Positions 1 through 7,109 are shown, numbered from the stretch's first letter. The stretch: 10,421 nucleotides of DNA from a bacterium (GCA_030630065.1 DAOVNU010000010.1:1-10421), one strand, 5' to 3'. A program made the numbers and translations. Notes: a model not told the origin generated them from the letters alone.

Positions 1-76
1 ATTTAAGGGGCTGTCTCAAAATAATGTTAACCATTTGCCAGAGATGATTTTGGAGCGAGACAAGGAGCAAAGAGTG

Positions 77-97
77 TTGCGTAGCATAGCTACGCAA
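77..97. repeat. Perfect 9-bp inverted repeat with ATA loop
   Basis: TTGCGTAGC (77-85) and GCTACGCAA (89-97) are exact reverse complements around a 3-nt loop. A second triloop palindrome follows at 105-117 (GCGAC-GCA-GTCGC). Both lie inside the MITE-like element. Confidence 0.8.
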
Positions 98-143
98 GTG
101 ATGAGCGACGCAGTCGCAGCCCAAAAGAACCCTGGCCTTTCAG

Positions 144-243
144 GGAGTCCCATCTTTAAACTATTGCGGCGGTGCTCTTCGGGTATGTGCCACCGGCACA
201 TAACCTTCCTCGTGCCTTGCACTAATCTTAAATCTGGGACTCC
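144..243. repeat. Nested inverted repeat with internal triloop hairpins
   Basis: GGAGTCCCA (144-152) is exactly complementary to TGGGACTCC (235-243), and a TTTAA/TTAAA extension follows after a 2-nt mismatch. Inside lie the perfect hairpin TATGTGCC-ACC-GGCACATA (184-202) and the smaller GTGC-CTT-GCAC (212-222). CCCTG (130-134) with CAGGG (141-145) adds one more hairpin that competes with the outer stem. As RNA or single-stranded DNA this half would fold into a branched structure. Confidence 0.75.
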
Positions 244-262
244 AAATAGTCAATTTAATTTT

Positions 263-266
263 GAGG
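263..266 (+). promoter_or_regulatory. Ribosome-binding site of aroA inside the element's right inverted repeat
   Basis: GAGG lies 10 nt before the aroA ATG at 277 and is the only Shine-Dalgarno-like match there. It is part of the right terminal inverted repeat, where the left repeat reads CTGTCTC in reverse, so the element itself seems to provide the translation signal. The assignment rests on position and sequence only. Confidence 0.5.
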
Positions 267-276
267 CAACCCCCTA

Positions 277-1557
277 ATGCAACACTCCATTATTGTCAAT
301 CAAGCAAAAAGTTTGCAAGGAGTTATCAATGTTCCGGGTGATAAATCAATCAGTCATCGGGCCCTTATTTTTGCCGCGCTTGCTGCAGGAAAATCTATAA
401 TCAAGGGAATATCCGGATGTGAAGATTGTTTTTCTACCTTAAATTGCCTGAAGAATTTAGGTATTAAAATAAGAGTTAGAGGAAAAACTTTAGTAGTTTA
501 CGGGAAAGGATTAGCCACTTTTAAAAACCCCAAAAAACCTCTTGACTGCGGGAATTCAGGAACAACGATGCGGCTTCTTTCCGGCATCCTTGCCGCTCAG
601 AATTTTTCCAGTATTCTTACCGGAGACAGATATCTGAAGAAGAGACCAATGAAAAGAATTACGGACCCATTGCGCAATATGGGAGCTGAAATTAATGCAG
701 ATAAGGGGAATTACCCTCCTTTAAGAATTAAAGGAAAAAAATTACAGGGAATCCATTATCATTCACCAATCGCCTCGGCACAAGTAAAAAGCTGCCTTCT
801 CTTAGCCGGACTTCAAGCCGAAGGGACAACAACAATTACCGAGCCCTTTCGTTCCCGTGACCATAGTGAACGAATGTTAAAATATTTAGGAGTTCTTTTA
901 AAAATTAAGGGGACAGCAGTCAGTATTAGCAAAGCAAAATTTCAAGGCAAAGAATTTTCCGTTCCCGGTGATATTTCCTCAGCCGCTTTTTTTATTGCTG
1001 CCGCAGTAATTTTAGGTGGCTCAAAAATTAAAATTTTAGACGTAGGTCTCAATCCCACACGTACAGGGTTTCTTGAGACCTTAAAGAAAATGGGGGCAAA
1101 AATAGAGATTGAAAACAGGAGGGAAATTTGCGGAGAACCTGTTGCCGATTTAGAGATAAATGGGGAAGGGAGATTAAAAGCAATAAAAATAGGGGGCAAG
1201 ATTATCCCCAGAATTATTGATGAAATTCCTCTTTTAGCCGTAATCGGTTGTTTTGCTCAAGGAAAGACCATTATCAGAGATGCCGGAGAACTACGGGTTA
1301 AAGAGACGGACAGAATTCACGCTATCGTGAGTCAATTAAAAAAAATGGGGGCATTGATCGAAGAGAGAAAGGATGGGATGGATGTTTTTGGAATGGACAA
1401 ATTAAAGGGAGCAAGCGTAAAAAGTTTTGGCGACCACCGTATTGCAATGGCACTTGTCATTGCGGGATTAGCCGCTTCCGGAAAGACAAAGGTCAATAAT
1501 ACGGATTGTATTAACACCTCTTTTCCCGGCTTTAAAGATTTATTAAAAACACTGTAG
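277..1557 (+). CDS. aroA: 3-phosphoshikimate 1-carboxyvinyltransferase (EPSP synthase)
   Basis: Transfers the enolpyruvyl group of PEP to shikimate-3-phosphate, the sixth step of the shikimate pathway to chorismate, in the cytoplasm. The 426-aa product is full length. Visible signatures are GDKSISHRA (21-29, with the substrate-binding Lys23), the PEP-site loop LDCGNSGTTMR (89-99), RPMKRITDPL (123-132), SAQVKS (167-172), RDHSERML (194-201), RVKETDRI (340-347) and FGDHRIAMA (384-392). The GNSGTTMR loop and the RPMKR and SAQVKS blocks resemble Bacillus-type class II enzymes more than E. coli AroA. That is relevant to glyphosate response but cannot be settled by eye. The ATG at 277 is chosen because the conserved N-terminus starts there and GAGG precedes it by 10 nt. 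It is the first intact gene of the run, and the MITE-like element abuts its start codon. Confidence 0.96.
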   Translation: MQHSIIVNQAKSLQGVINVPGDKSISHRALIFAALAAGKSIIKGISGCEDCFSTLNCLKNLGIKIRVRGKTLVVYGKGLATFKNPKKPLDCGNSGTTMRLLSGILAAQNFSSILTGDRYLKKRPMKRITDPLRNMGAEINADKGNYPPLRIKGKKLQGIHYHSPIASAQVKSCLLLAGLQAEGTTTITEPFRSRDHSERMLKYLGVLLKIKGTAVSISKAKFQGKEFSVPGDISSAAFFIAAAVILGGSKIKILDVGLNPTRTGFLETLKKMGAKIEIENRREICGEPVADLEINGEGRLKAIKIGGKIIPRIIDEIPLLAVIGCFAQGKTIIRDAGELRVKETDRIHAIVSQLKKMGALIEERKDGMDVFGMDKLKGASVKSFGDHRIAMALVIAGLAASGKTKVNNTDCINTSFPGFKDLLKTL

Positions 1558-1577
1558 GGGTTTGATTCATCAAACCC
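1558..1577 (+). other. Perfect intergenic hairpin between aroA and the alcohol dehydrogenase
   Basis: GGGTTTGA (1558-1565) and TCAAACCC (1570-1577) form an 8-bp perfect stem with loop TTCA. It begins immediately after the aroA stop codon (1555-1557). No T-run follows (GTAATAATTCT), so it is not a canonical intrinsic terminator. It may act as an mRNA stability or processing element, or as a partial terminator that lowers downstream expression. Confidence 0.55.
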
Positions 1578-1588
1578 GTAATAATTCT

Positions 1589-2707
1589 ATGAATAATTAT
1601 TTTTTTAATCTTCCCACCAAAATATATTTTGGAAGTGGAAGTTTGGAAAAATTAAAAGAGGCAAGGCGGTTAGGCAGGAACGCTCTTTTAGTTACCGGTA
1701 AACATTTTGCCAAAAGCAGCGGGCTTTTGAAACGGCTTGAGTCAATCCTTGCAAAGGAGAAAATAAAAACAACGGAATTTTGTGAAGTGGAGGAAGACCC
1801 TTCCGTAGAAACGGTAGAGAAGGGGGGGGAACTGGCACGTAGAAAAAAATGTAATTTTATCATTGGCCTGGGTGGCGGAAGTCCGATGGATGCGGCTAAA
1901 GGAATTGCAGTTTTAGCCACAAATCCTGGTGGATTACGGCAATATTTTGGCAACGAAAAATTGAAGAATTCCCCCTTGCCAATCCTGACAATCCCTACTA
2001 CTGCCGGTACAGGAAGTGAAGTAACAAGGTATGCGGTCATTACTGACTGGAAAGCGCGAACAAAAAAGGTTGTGAGCTCCTATTCCATTTTGCCGAGAAT
2101 TTCCATAATTGACCCTTCCCTTACTTTGAGTTTGCCCCAAAAACTCACCGCTTCCACGGGAATGGATGCATTTTCGCATGCTCTTGAAGGATATCTTTCG
2201 ACAGAGGCAAACTCTTTTACGGAAATTCTCTCGATAGAAGCAATAAAATTGATTAAAAAATATTTGCCCCCTCTGATGAAGAAAAATGACCTTTTCTTGA
2301 GAGAGAAATTATCCTTAGCCGCTTTCTATGCCGGAATAGTCATCAACCGCACCGGAACAATCATTGTTCACGGAATGGCTTATCTTCTTTCCCTTGACTA
2401 CGGGTTACAGCATGGAGCGGCAAATGCGCTCCTGCTTCCTTATGTAATGGATTATTTGGAGAAAGACAGGGTTTACCGGAAAAGATTAAAGGAAATTCTT
2501 AAAACCACAAAGGCAAAGGAGTCACTTTTGAAATTGAATAGAGGTTTAAATTTACCGCTTACCCTGAAAGAGATTGGCGTAGAAAAAAAGGATTTAAACT
2601 CTTTATCCCGGAGAGCAATAAAGGACTGCGGAAGAGCATTAGCGCGAATGTCCATCCCCTTAAAGGAAAAGGATTTCCTCTGTATCTACAAAAATGCCTT
2701 TGAGTAA
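1589..2707 (+). CDS. Iron-containing (group III) alcohol dehydrogenase
   Basis: NAD(P)-dependent oxidoreductase of the Fe-ADH family, which interconverts alcohols and aldehydes/ketones; the substrate cannot be told from sequence. With the ATG at 1589 the product is 372 aa and starts MNNYFFNLPTKIYFGSGSLEKL-like, the usual family N-terminus. The nucleotide-binding loop GGGSPMD lies at 95-101 and PTTAGTGSEVT at about 136-146. The four metal ligands are all present: D193 and H197 (MDAFSHALEGY), H261 (VHGMAY) and H275 (LQHGAANALLLP), with the canonical 14-residue spacing between the last two. The usual HP after the third ligand reads YL, so it is a divergent member. An in-frame TTG at 1562 is possible but lies within the hairpin. 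The ATG itself has no clear Shine-Dalgarno sequence. It sits 31 bp after aroA and 15 bp before ribF. A run of eight G (1822-1829) lies within the coding sequence. Confidence 0.9.
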   Translation: MNNYFFNLPTKIYFGSGSLEKLKEARRLGRNALLVTGKHFAKSSGLLKRLESILAKEKIKTTEFCEVEEDPSVETVEKGGELARRKKCNFIIGLGGGSPMDAAKGIAVLATNPGGLRQYFGNEKLKNSPLPILTIPTTAGTGSEVTRYAVITDWKARTKKVVSSYSILPRISIIDPSLTLSLPQKLTASTGMDAFSHALEGYLSTEANSFTEILSIEAIKLIKKYLPPLMKKNDLFLREKLSLAAFYAGIVINRTGTIIVHGMAYLLSLDYGLQHGAANALLLPYVMDYLEKDRVYRKRLKEILKTTKAKESLLKLNRGLNLPLTLKEIGVEKKDLNSLSRRAIKDCGRALARMSIPLKEKDFLCIYKNAFE

Positions 2708-2724
2708 TTATTTTGAGTAGTTAT
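2699..2724 (+). repeat. 13-bp tandem duplication across the adh stop and ribF start
   Basis: TTTGAGTAATTAT (2699-2711) is followed directly by TTTGAGTAGTTAT (2712-2724), 12 of 13 identical. The first copy contains the TAA stop of the dehydrogenase. The second contributes the weak GAG ribosome-binding site and the first two bases of the ribF ATG. Confidence 0.7.
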
Positions 2725-3655
2725 GGAAATAGTTGATTTGGATAAGGTTAAAGGAATTAAGAATCTTATTCTTACCATTGGCTGTTTTGACGGATTGCAT
2801 CTCGGGCATCAAAAGATTATAAGAGCGGTTATTGCAGAGGCAAAAAAGAAAAAAGGAACAAGCGCCATTCTCACCTTTAACCGCCATCCGCGTTCTGTTA
2901 CAAAAAATATTCAGGTTCCCTTTTTAATGGCTTCCAAAGAAAAGTTTAAACTGCTTGCTCAATGGGGCATTGATTTATGTGTCCTCGCCAACTTTAATCA
3001 AACTTTTGCCAATCTTTCTGCGCAAGTATTCTGCGAGGAAATCCTGAAAAAAAGATTAAGGACAAAGGAGGTTATTGTTTCTTCTGCTTTCAGGTTTGGA
3101 AAAGAGCGAATTGGCGACGTCAACCTCTTGAGAAAATTGGGAAAAACATTAAATTTTTCCGTAAAAGCAATAATGCCCTTAAAGATAAAAGATAGAATTG
3201 TTAGCAGCAGCATAATTCGCAATCTTGTTAAAGAGGCAAAATTTAAAGAGGTAAAAACTTTTCTCGGTCGTGATTTTTCTCTTCCCGGAAAGGTTATCCC
3301 CGGAGAAAAAAGGGGTAGAGTTTTAGGATATCCGACAGCGAATCTCAAAATTGATAAAACCTTAACCTTTCCTCTGGGTGTGTATCTGGTAATGGTAAAA
3401 GTAGACGAAAAATTGTATAATGGTCTGACTAACGTTGGTTTTCGTCCTACGTTTAATAGGTTTAATAAATTTCCTACGGCAGAGGTACACCTATTTAATT
3501 TTACCGGAGATTTATATCATCAGGAAATAACGATTATCTTCAAAAAAAAGATACGAGACGAAATTAATTTTTCAGGAGATAAAATGGCATTATCGAAACG
3601 GATTAAAAAAGATGAAGCAAGAGCTAAAAAAATCTTAACAAGAAAGGAGTTGTAA
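2723..3655 (+). CDS. ribF: Bifunctional riboflavin kinase / FAD synthetase
   Basis: Phosphorylates riboflavin to FMN and adenylylates FMN to FAD in the cytoplasm. The 310 aa match the two-domain prokaryotic form. The N-terminal FAD synthetase domain (about 1-175) has the nucleotidyltransferase motif GCFDGLHLGHQ (20-30), TFNRHPRSVT (51-60), SAFRFGKERIGD (121-132) and SSSIIR (161-166). The C-terminal riboflavin kinase domain (about 180-308) has GKVIPGEKRGRVLGYPTAN (189-207), PLGVY (217-221), NVGFRPTF (237-244) and a GDLYHQEI stretch (262-269). Several usually conserved positions differ: RHP for PHP, AFRFG for DFRFG, and IPG for the HG of the kinase loop. The core motifs remain, so activity is expected. 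The start follows a weak GAG 5 nt upstream, within the tandem duplication. It lies 2 bp before ppdK. Confidence 0.93.
   Translation: MEIVDLDKVKGIKNLILTIGCFDGLHLGHQKIIRAVIAEAKKKKGTSAILTFNRHPRSVTKNIQVPFLMASKEKFKLLAQWGIDLCVLANFNQTFANLSAQVFCEEILKKRLRTKEVIVSSAFRFGKERIGDVNLLRKLGKTLNFSVKAIMPLKIKDRIVSSSIIRNLVKEAKFKEVKTFLGRDFSLPGKVIPGEKRGRVLGYPTANLKIDKTLTFPLGVYLVMVKVDEKLYNGLTNVGFRPTFNRFNKFPTAEVHLFNFTGDLYHQEITIIFKKKIRDEINFSGDKMALSKRIKKDEARAKKILTRKEL
3646..3649 (+). promoter_or_regulatory. Strong ribosome-binding site of ppdK
   Basis: AGAAAGGAG ends 8 nt before the ppdK ATG at 3658, inside the last codons of ribF. It is the best Shine-Dalgarno match of the plus-strand run, which suggests ppdK is translated more strongly than its neighbours. 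Confidence 0.75.
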
Positions 3656-3657
3656 AA

Positions 3658-6306
3658 ATGGCAAAGTATGTCTATTTTTTTGGTGGGAGAAAAGCGGAAG
3701 GTGATGGAAAGATGAAGGACCTCCTGGGAGGGAAAGGTGCCGGTCTTGCGGAGATGACCAACAGCGGAATACCGGTCCCCCCCGGTTTTACCATTACGAC
3801 TAAGGTCTGTAATTATTTCTACAAAAACAAAGGGCGTATGCCCTCAGGGTTTAAACAGGAGATACAAAAAAATATCCAGAAGTTGGAAAGGACGACGGGA
3901 AAAAGATTTGGTGATGCAAAAAATCCCCTTTTGGTCTCCGTTCGTTCAGGAGCAAAAATTTCTATGCCTGGAATGATGGATACCATCCTGAATTTAGGGC
4001 TTAACGATGAGACGATTAAGGGGTTAATTAAAAAAAGCAATGACGAGAAATTTGCCTGGGATGCCTACCGGCGTTTGGTTCAGATGTTTGGTAATGTCGT
4101 GATGGGCGTTGAAAAGGAAAAATTTGAAAAGTTACTGGATAAGAAGAAAAAAGAAGGAAAAGTTAAATTTGACCAACAATTATCCGTAGATGCCATCAAA
4201 GATTTGGTGGATGGATTTAAGAAAGTTTATCAACAAGAAACAGGAAAAAAATTCCCTCCGGATTCTCTGGAACAATTGAAAATGGCGATAGAGAGCGTTT
4301 TTGAATCCTGGAATAACCCCCGTGCTGTCACCTATCGTAAATTAAATAAAATTCCGGATGACCTGGGGACAGCGATTAACATTCAAACAATGGTCTTTGG
4401 CAATATGGGGAATGACTCGGGAACCGGGGTTGGTTTTACGCGAAACCCATCCACAGGGAAGAAAAAATTTTACGGGGAATACCTGCTTAATGCCCAGGGA
4501 GAGGACGTTGTCGCTGGTGTGCGCACCCCTCTTCCAATAGAAAATTTGAAAAAGGAAATGCCCAAAGTTTATCAGGAACTATGGGAAATTACCACAAAAT
4601 TGGAAAAGCATTATCGGGATACCCAGGACTTTGAATTTACGGTTGAGAATGGAAAGTTATTTATGCTTCAGACCAGAATCGGAAAACGTACCGCTTTTGC
4701 TGCGGTGAAAATTGCAGTAGATATGGTAAAAGAGGGTCTCATCACTGAAGAAGAGGCCTTAATGCGTCTTGCCCCTGCACAGATTGACCAACTCCTGCAT
4801 CCCATTCTTGACCCTAAGGTAAAAGTGGATGTAATTGCCAGGGGCTTGCCTGCTTCTCCGGGAGCCGCCAGCGGGACAATTATTTTTACCGCAGAGGAAG
4901 CGGTGGAGAAGAGTAAAAAAGGGCCGGTAATTTTGGTACGGCAGGAAACCTGCCCTGATGACATTCACGGGATGGATGCCGCTAAAGGAATTCTTACTGC
5001 CAGAGGGGGGATGACCTCTCATGCGGCAGTCGTAGCCAGAGGAATGGGGAAACCCTGTATTGCGGGTTGTGAAACGCTGCAGATTTCCGAAGAGAATAAA
5101 GAGATTATCGTTAACGGAAAGACGATTAAGGAAGGTGATTGGTTAACCATTGATGGGGCAACGGGAAGGGTTATTTTGGGTAGAGTGCCCACAGTAAAGC
5201 CGTCTCTCAGTGGCGACTTTGGTATCTTTATGAAGTGGGCGGATAAAATCCGAAAATTAGGCGTAAGAGCCAACGCTGATATTCCAAGAGATGCTAAAAC
5301 GGCCATAAATTTCGGTGCTGAAGGAATCGGTCTTTGCCGCACAGAGCATATGTTTTTTGCTCAGGAGAGAGTACCAATAGTTCAGAAGATGATTCTTGCC
5401 GATACGGAAAAAGAACGACGCAAATTCCTTGACGAATTGCTCCCGATGCAAAGAGAGGACTTCCTGGGTCTTTTTAAAGAGATGAAGGGCTACCCGGTGA
5501 TTATCCGCACGATTGATCCTCCGTTGCATGAATTTTTACCCAAACGGGAGGAGTTAATGGTGGAGATTGCTTTGATGAAGGAAAGAAAAAAACCGGAGAA
5601 GGAAATCAAGAAGAAAGAGGCATTATTAGCCAGGGTAAATCAACTCCATGAAATAAATCCAATGTTGGGACACCGGGGTTGTAGATTGGGAATTACCTAT
5701 CCGGAAATTACAGAGATGCAGGTCAGGGCGATTATGGAAGCGGCTTGTAAGTTGGCAAAAAAAGGCAAAACCGTTTTACCGGAGATAATGATTCCTCTTG
5801 TCGGTCATATCAATGAATTGAAAAACCAGAAAGCAGTTGTAGTTAGAGTCGCCAAAAGTGTAATGAAGGACTACGGGGTAAAAATCAAATATCTGGTAGG
5901 GACAATGATTGAGATTCCCCGGGGTGCAATTACCGCAGATGAGATTGCTGCCGAGGCAGAATTTTTCTCCTTTGGCACCAATGACCTTACTCAGATGGGC
6001 TTTGGTTTTTCCCGGGATGATGCCGGGAAATTCATCAATGATTATCTTTCCGAAGGTATTCTAAAATCCGACCCTTTCCAGACAATCGACCAGGATGGAA
6101 TAGGCAAATTAATCGGGATGGGAATTAAACGGGGAAGAAAAACAAAGAAAAATTTGGAGATTGGCATCTGTGGTGAGCATGGGGGAGACCCGGACTCGGT
6201 GAAGTTTTGTCACCGGATAGGAATGGACTATGTCAGTTGTTCTCCATTCAGAGTTCCGATTGCCCGACTTGCCGCTGCCCAGGCAGTGCTGGAAGAGAAA
6301 AAATGA
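3658..6306 (+). CDS. ppdK: Pyruvate, phosphate dikinase
   Basis: Interconverts ATP + Pi + pyruvate and AMP + PPi + PEP. In anaerobes it often runs glycolytically with PPi, or replenishes PEP. The 882 aa are full length and all three domains are visible. The N-terminal ATP-grasp domain has LLGGKGAGLAEM (22-33), SVRSGAKISMPGMMDT and NDSGTGVGFTRNP. The swivelling phosphohistidine domain has GGMTSHAAVVARGMG with catalytic His455, the same number as in the Clostridium symbiosum enzyme. The C-terminal PEP/pyruvate barrel has GIGLCRTEHMFF, FGTNDLTQM and ICGEHGGDP with the acid/base Cys838, then SCSPFRVPIARLAAAQA near the end. No PEP-synthase features were seen, and the intact N-terminal PPDK-type motifs exclude EI of the PTS. 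It starts 2 bp after ribF with a strong GGAG, and its stop overlaps the next ATG (ATGA, 6303-6306), implying translational coupling. Confidence 0.97.
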   Translation: MAKYVYFFGGRKAEGDGKMKDLLGGKGAGLAEMTNSGIPVPPGFTITTKVCNYFYKNKGRMPSGFKQEIQKNIQKLERTTGKRFGDAKNPLLVSVRSGAKISMPGMMDTILNLGLNDETIKGLIKKSNDEKFAWDAYRRLVQMFGNVVMGVEKEKFEKLLDKKKKEGKVKFDQQLSVDAIKDLVDGFKKVYQQETGKKFPPDSLEQLKMAIESVFESWNNPRAVTYRKLNKIPDDLGTAINIQTMVFGNMGNDSGTGVGFTRNPSTGKKKFYGEYLLNAQGEDVVAGVRTPLPIENLKKEMPKVYQELWEITTKLEKHYRDTQDFEFTVENGKLFMLQTRIGKRTAFAAVKIAVDMVKEGLITEEEALMRLAPAQIDQLLHPILDPKVKVDVIARGLPASPGAASGTIIFTAEEAVEKSKKGPVILVRQETCPDDIHGMDAAKGILTARGGMTSHAAVVARGMGKPCIAGCETLQISEENKEIIVNGKTIKEGDWLTIDGATGRVILGRVPTVKPSLSGDFGIFMKWADKIRKLGVRANADIPRDAKTAINFGAEGIGLCRTEHMFFAQERVPIVQKMILADTEKERRKFLDELLPMQREDFLGLFKEMKGYPVIIRTIDPPLHEFLPKREELMVEIALMKERKKPEKEIKKKEALLARVNQLHEINPMLGHRGCRLGITYPEITEMQVRAIMEAACKLAKKGKTVLPEIMIPLVGHINELKNQKAVVVRVAKSVMKDYGVKIKYLVGTMIEIPRGAITADEIAAEAEFFSFGTNDLTQMGFGFSRDDAGKFINDYLSEGILKSDPFQTIDQDGIGKLIGMGIKRGRKTKKNLEIGICGEHGGDPDSVKFCHRIGMDYVSCSPFRVPIARLAAAQAVLEEKK

Positions 6307-7109
6307 AAATTCTGGTTATCGGGGACGTTGTCGGGGAAACGGGGAGAAACATTATCAGGGATGTTCTTCCTTCCTTGAAAGAGGAAGAGGGAATAGATTT
6401 TGTTATCGCCAATGGAGAAAATAGTGCCGGCGGTTCCGGCATTACTTCCAAGATTACCCAGGAACTTTTTGCCTATGGAGTTAACGTTATTACTACCGGA
6501 GACCATATCTGGAACAGAAAAGAGGTCTTACAATTCATTGACCGGGAACCAAAACTCTTACGACCGGCTAATTATCCGGAAGGAGTTCCGGGACAGGGTT
6601 CAGTTGTTGTTAGCACCTTAAATAACGTAAAAGTAGGGGTAATCAATTTAGTCGGAAGAATTTTTATGAAACCTCTTGAATGCCCTTTTCGCATTGCGGA
6701 AGAAGAGATAAAAAAAATTTCCCGGGAAACAAAAAATATTATTGTTGACATCCATGCCGAAGCAACCTCTGAGAAGATTGCTCTTGGTTATTTTCTGGAT
6801 GGAAAGGTTAGCGCAGTCATTGGAACCCATACCCACGTGCAAACCGCAGATGAAAAGATTCTTTCCCGGGGAACCGCTTATATTACCGATATCGGTATGA
6901 GCGGCTCCTCCATTTCCGTTCTCGGCAGGGAAGTGGAACCGATTATCAAAAGATTTCTCACAGGGATGCCTGCACGGTTTGGCGTCGCCAAGGAAAATCC
7001 TACTCTCTCCGGAGTTATTATTGAGATTAATTCCGAAACCGGTAAAGCAACCAAAATCCAACGGATTGTAAAAGGTCAAGAAACTATTACTCCCTCCAGA
7101 GACGATTAA
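6303..7109 (+). CDS. ymdB: YmdB-family (TIGR00282-like) metallophosphoesterase
   Basis: Cytoplasmic dinuclear-metal phosphoesterase. Characterised relatives (B. subtilis YmdB, D. radiodurans DR1281) hydrolyse 2',3'- or 3',5'-cyclic nucleotides and affect sporulation, biofilm formation or RNA turnover; the role here is inferred. With the ATG at 6303 the product is 268 aa, the family length. Metal-site residues are D8 (IGDVVG), E39/N40 (NGENSAGGSG), D67/H68 (TTGDHIWN), H151 (DIHAEATSEK) and H176/H178 (GTHTHVQTADE). TDIGMSG (195-201) is also present. Position 67 is usually Asn (GNH) and is Asp here. The ATG overlaps the ppdK stop, with GGAAGAG just upstream. A longer in-frame opening from 6207 has no support because it reads through ppdK. 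The 3' end overlaps the converging PLD gene by 23 bp. Confidence 0.92.
   Translation: MKILVIGDVVGETGRNIIRDVLPSLKEEEGIDFVIANGENSAGGSGITSKITQELFAYGVNVITTGDHIWNRKEVLQFIDREPKLLRPANYPEGVPGQGSVVVSTLNNVKVGVINLVGRIFMKPLECPFRIAEEEIKKISRETKNIIVDIHAEATSEKIALGYFLDGKVSAVIGTHTHVQTADEKILSRGTAYITDIGMSGSSISVLGREVEPIIKRFLTGMPARFGVAKENPTLSGVIIEINSETGKATKIQRIVKGQETITPSRDD

Larger units (their letters stand above)
7..274. mobile_element. MITE-like palindromic element with terminal inverted repeats
   Basis: The left end (7-22, GGGGCTGTCTCAAAAT) and the reverse complement of the right end (259-274, GGGGTTGCCTCAAAA) match at about 14 of 16 positions. The trinucleotide TAA borders both ends (4-6 and 275-277), as a 3-bp target duplication would, although TA/TTA could also belong to the repeat. 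The interior has no credible gene: the open frames on either strand are short, resemble nothing I know and run through palindromes. It holds several perfect short inverted repeats (77-97, 105-117, 184-202, 212-222) and a longer one (144-152 with 235-243). Size, structure and lack of a transposase fit a non-autonomous, MITE-like element moved in trans by an IS transposase. The family is not assigned. Confidence is good for the inverted repeats and moderate for mobility. Confidence 0.65.

Noticed and set aside
16..277. Small open frames on both strands of the first 277 bp (80 aa plus, 68 aa minus).
   Set aside because: They run through palindromes and terminal repeats of the element, have no ribosome-binding site or recognisable motif, and overlap each other on opposite strands.
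1558..1577. Intrinsic terminator after aroA.
   Set aside because: The stem is good but no T-run follows and the next gene starts 11 nt later.
1562..1588. TTG start giving the alcohol dehydrogenase nine extra residues.
   Set aside because: The TTG lies inside the hairpin, the extra residues do not look like the family, and the ATG at 1589 gives the standard N-terminus.
3776..3782. Run of seven C in ppdK as a phase-variation tract.
   Set aside because: It encodes the conserved IPVPPGF motif of the family, so protein sequence explains it.
6207..6302. Longer N-terminus for the YmdB-like protein.
   Set aside because: It reads out of frame through the conserved ppdK C-terminus; MKILVIGDVVG at 6303 is the family start.
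6648..7079. 143-aa minus-strand open frame over ymdB and other long opposite-strand frames over aroA, adh and ppdK.
   Set aside because: They are antisense shadows of well-conserved genes with no family resemblance.
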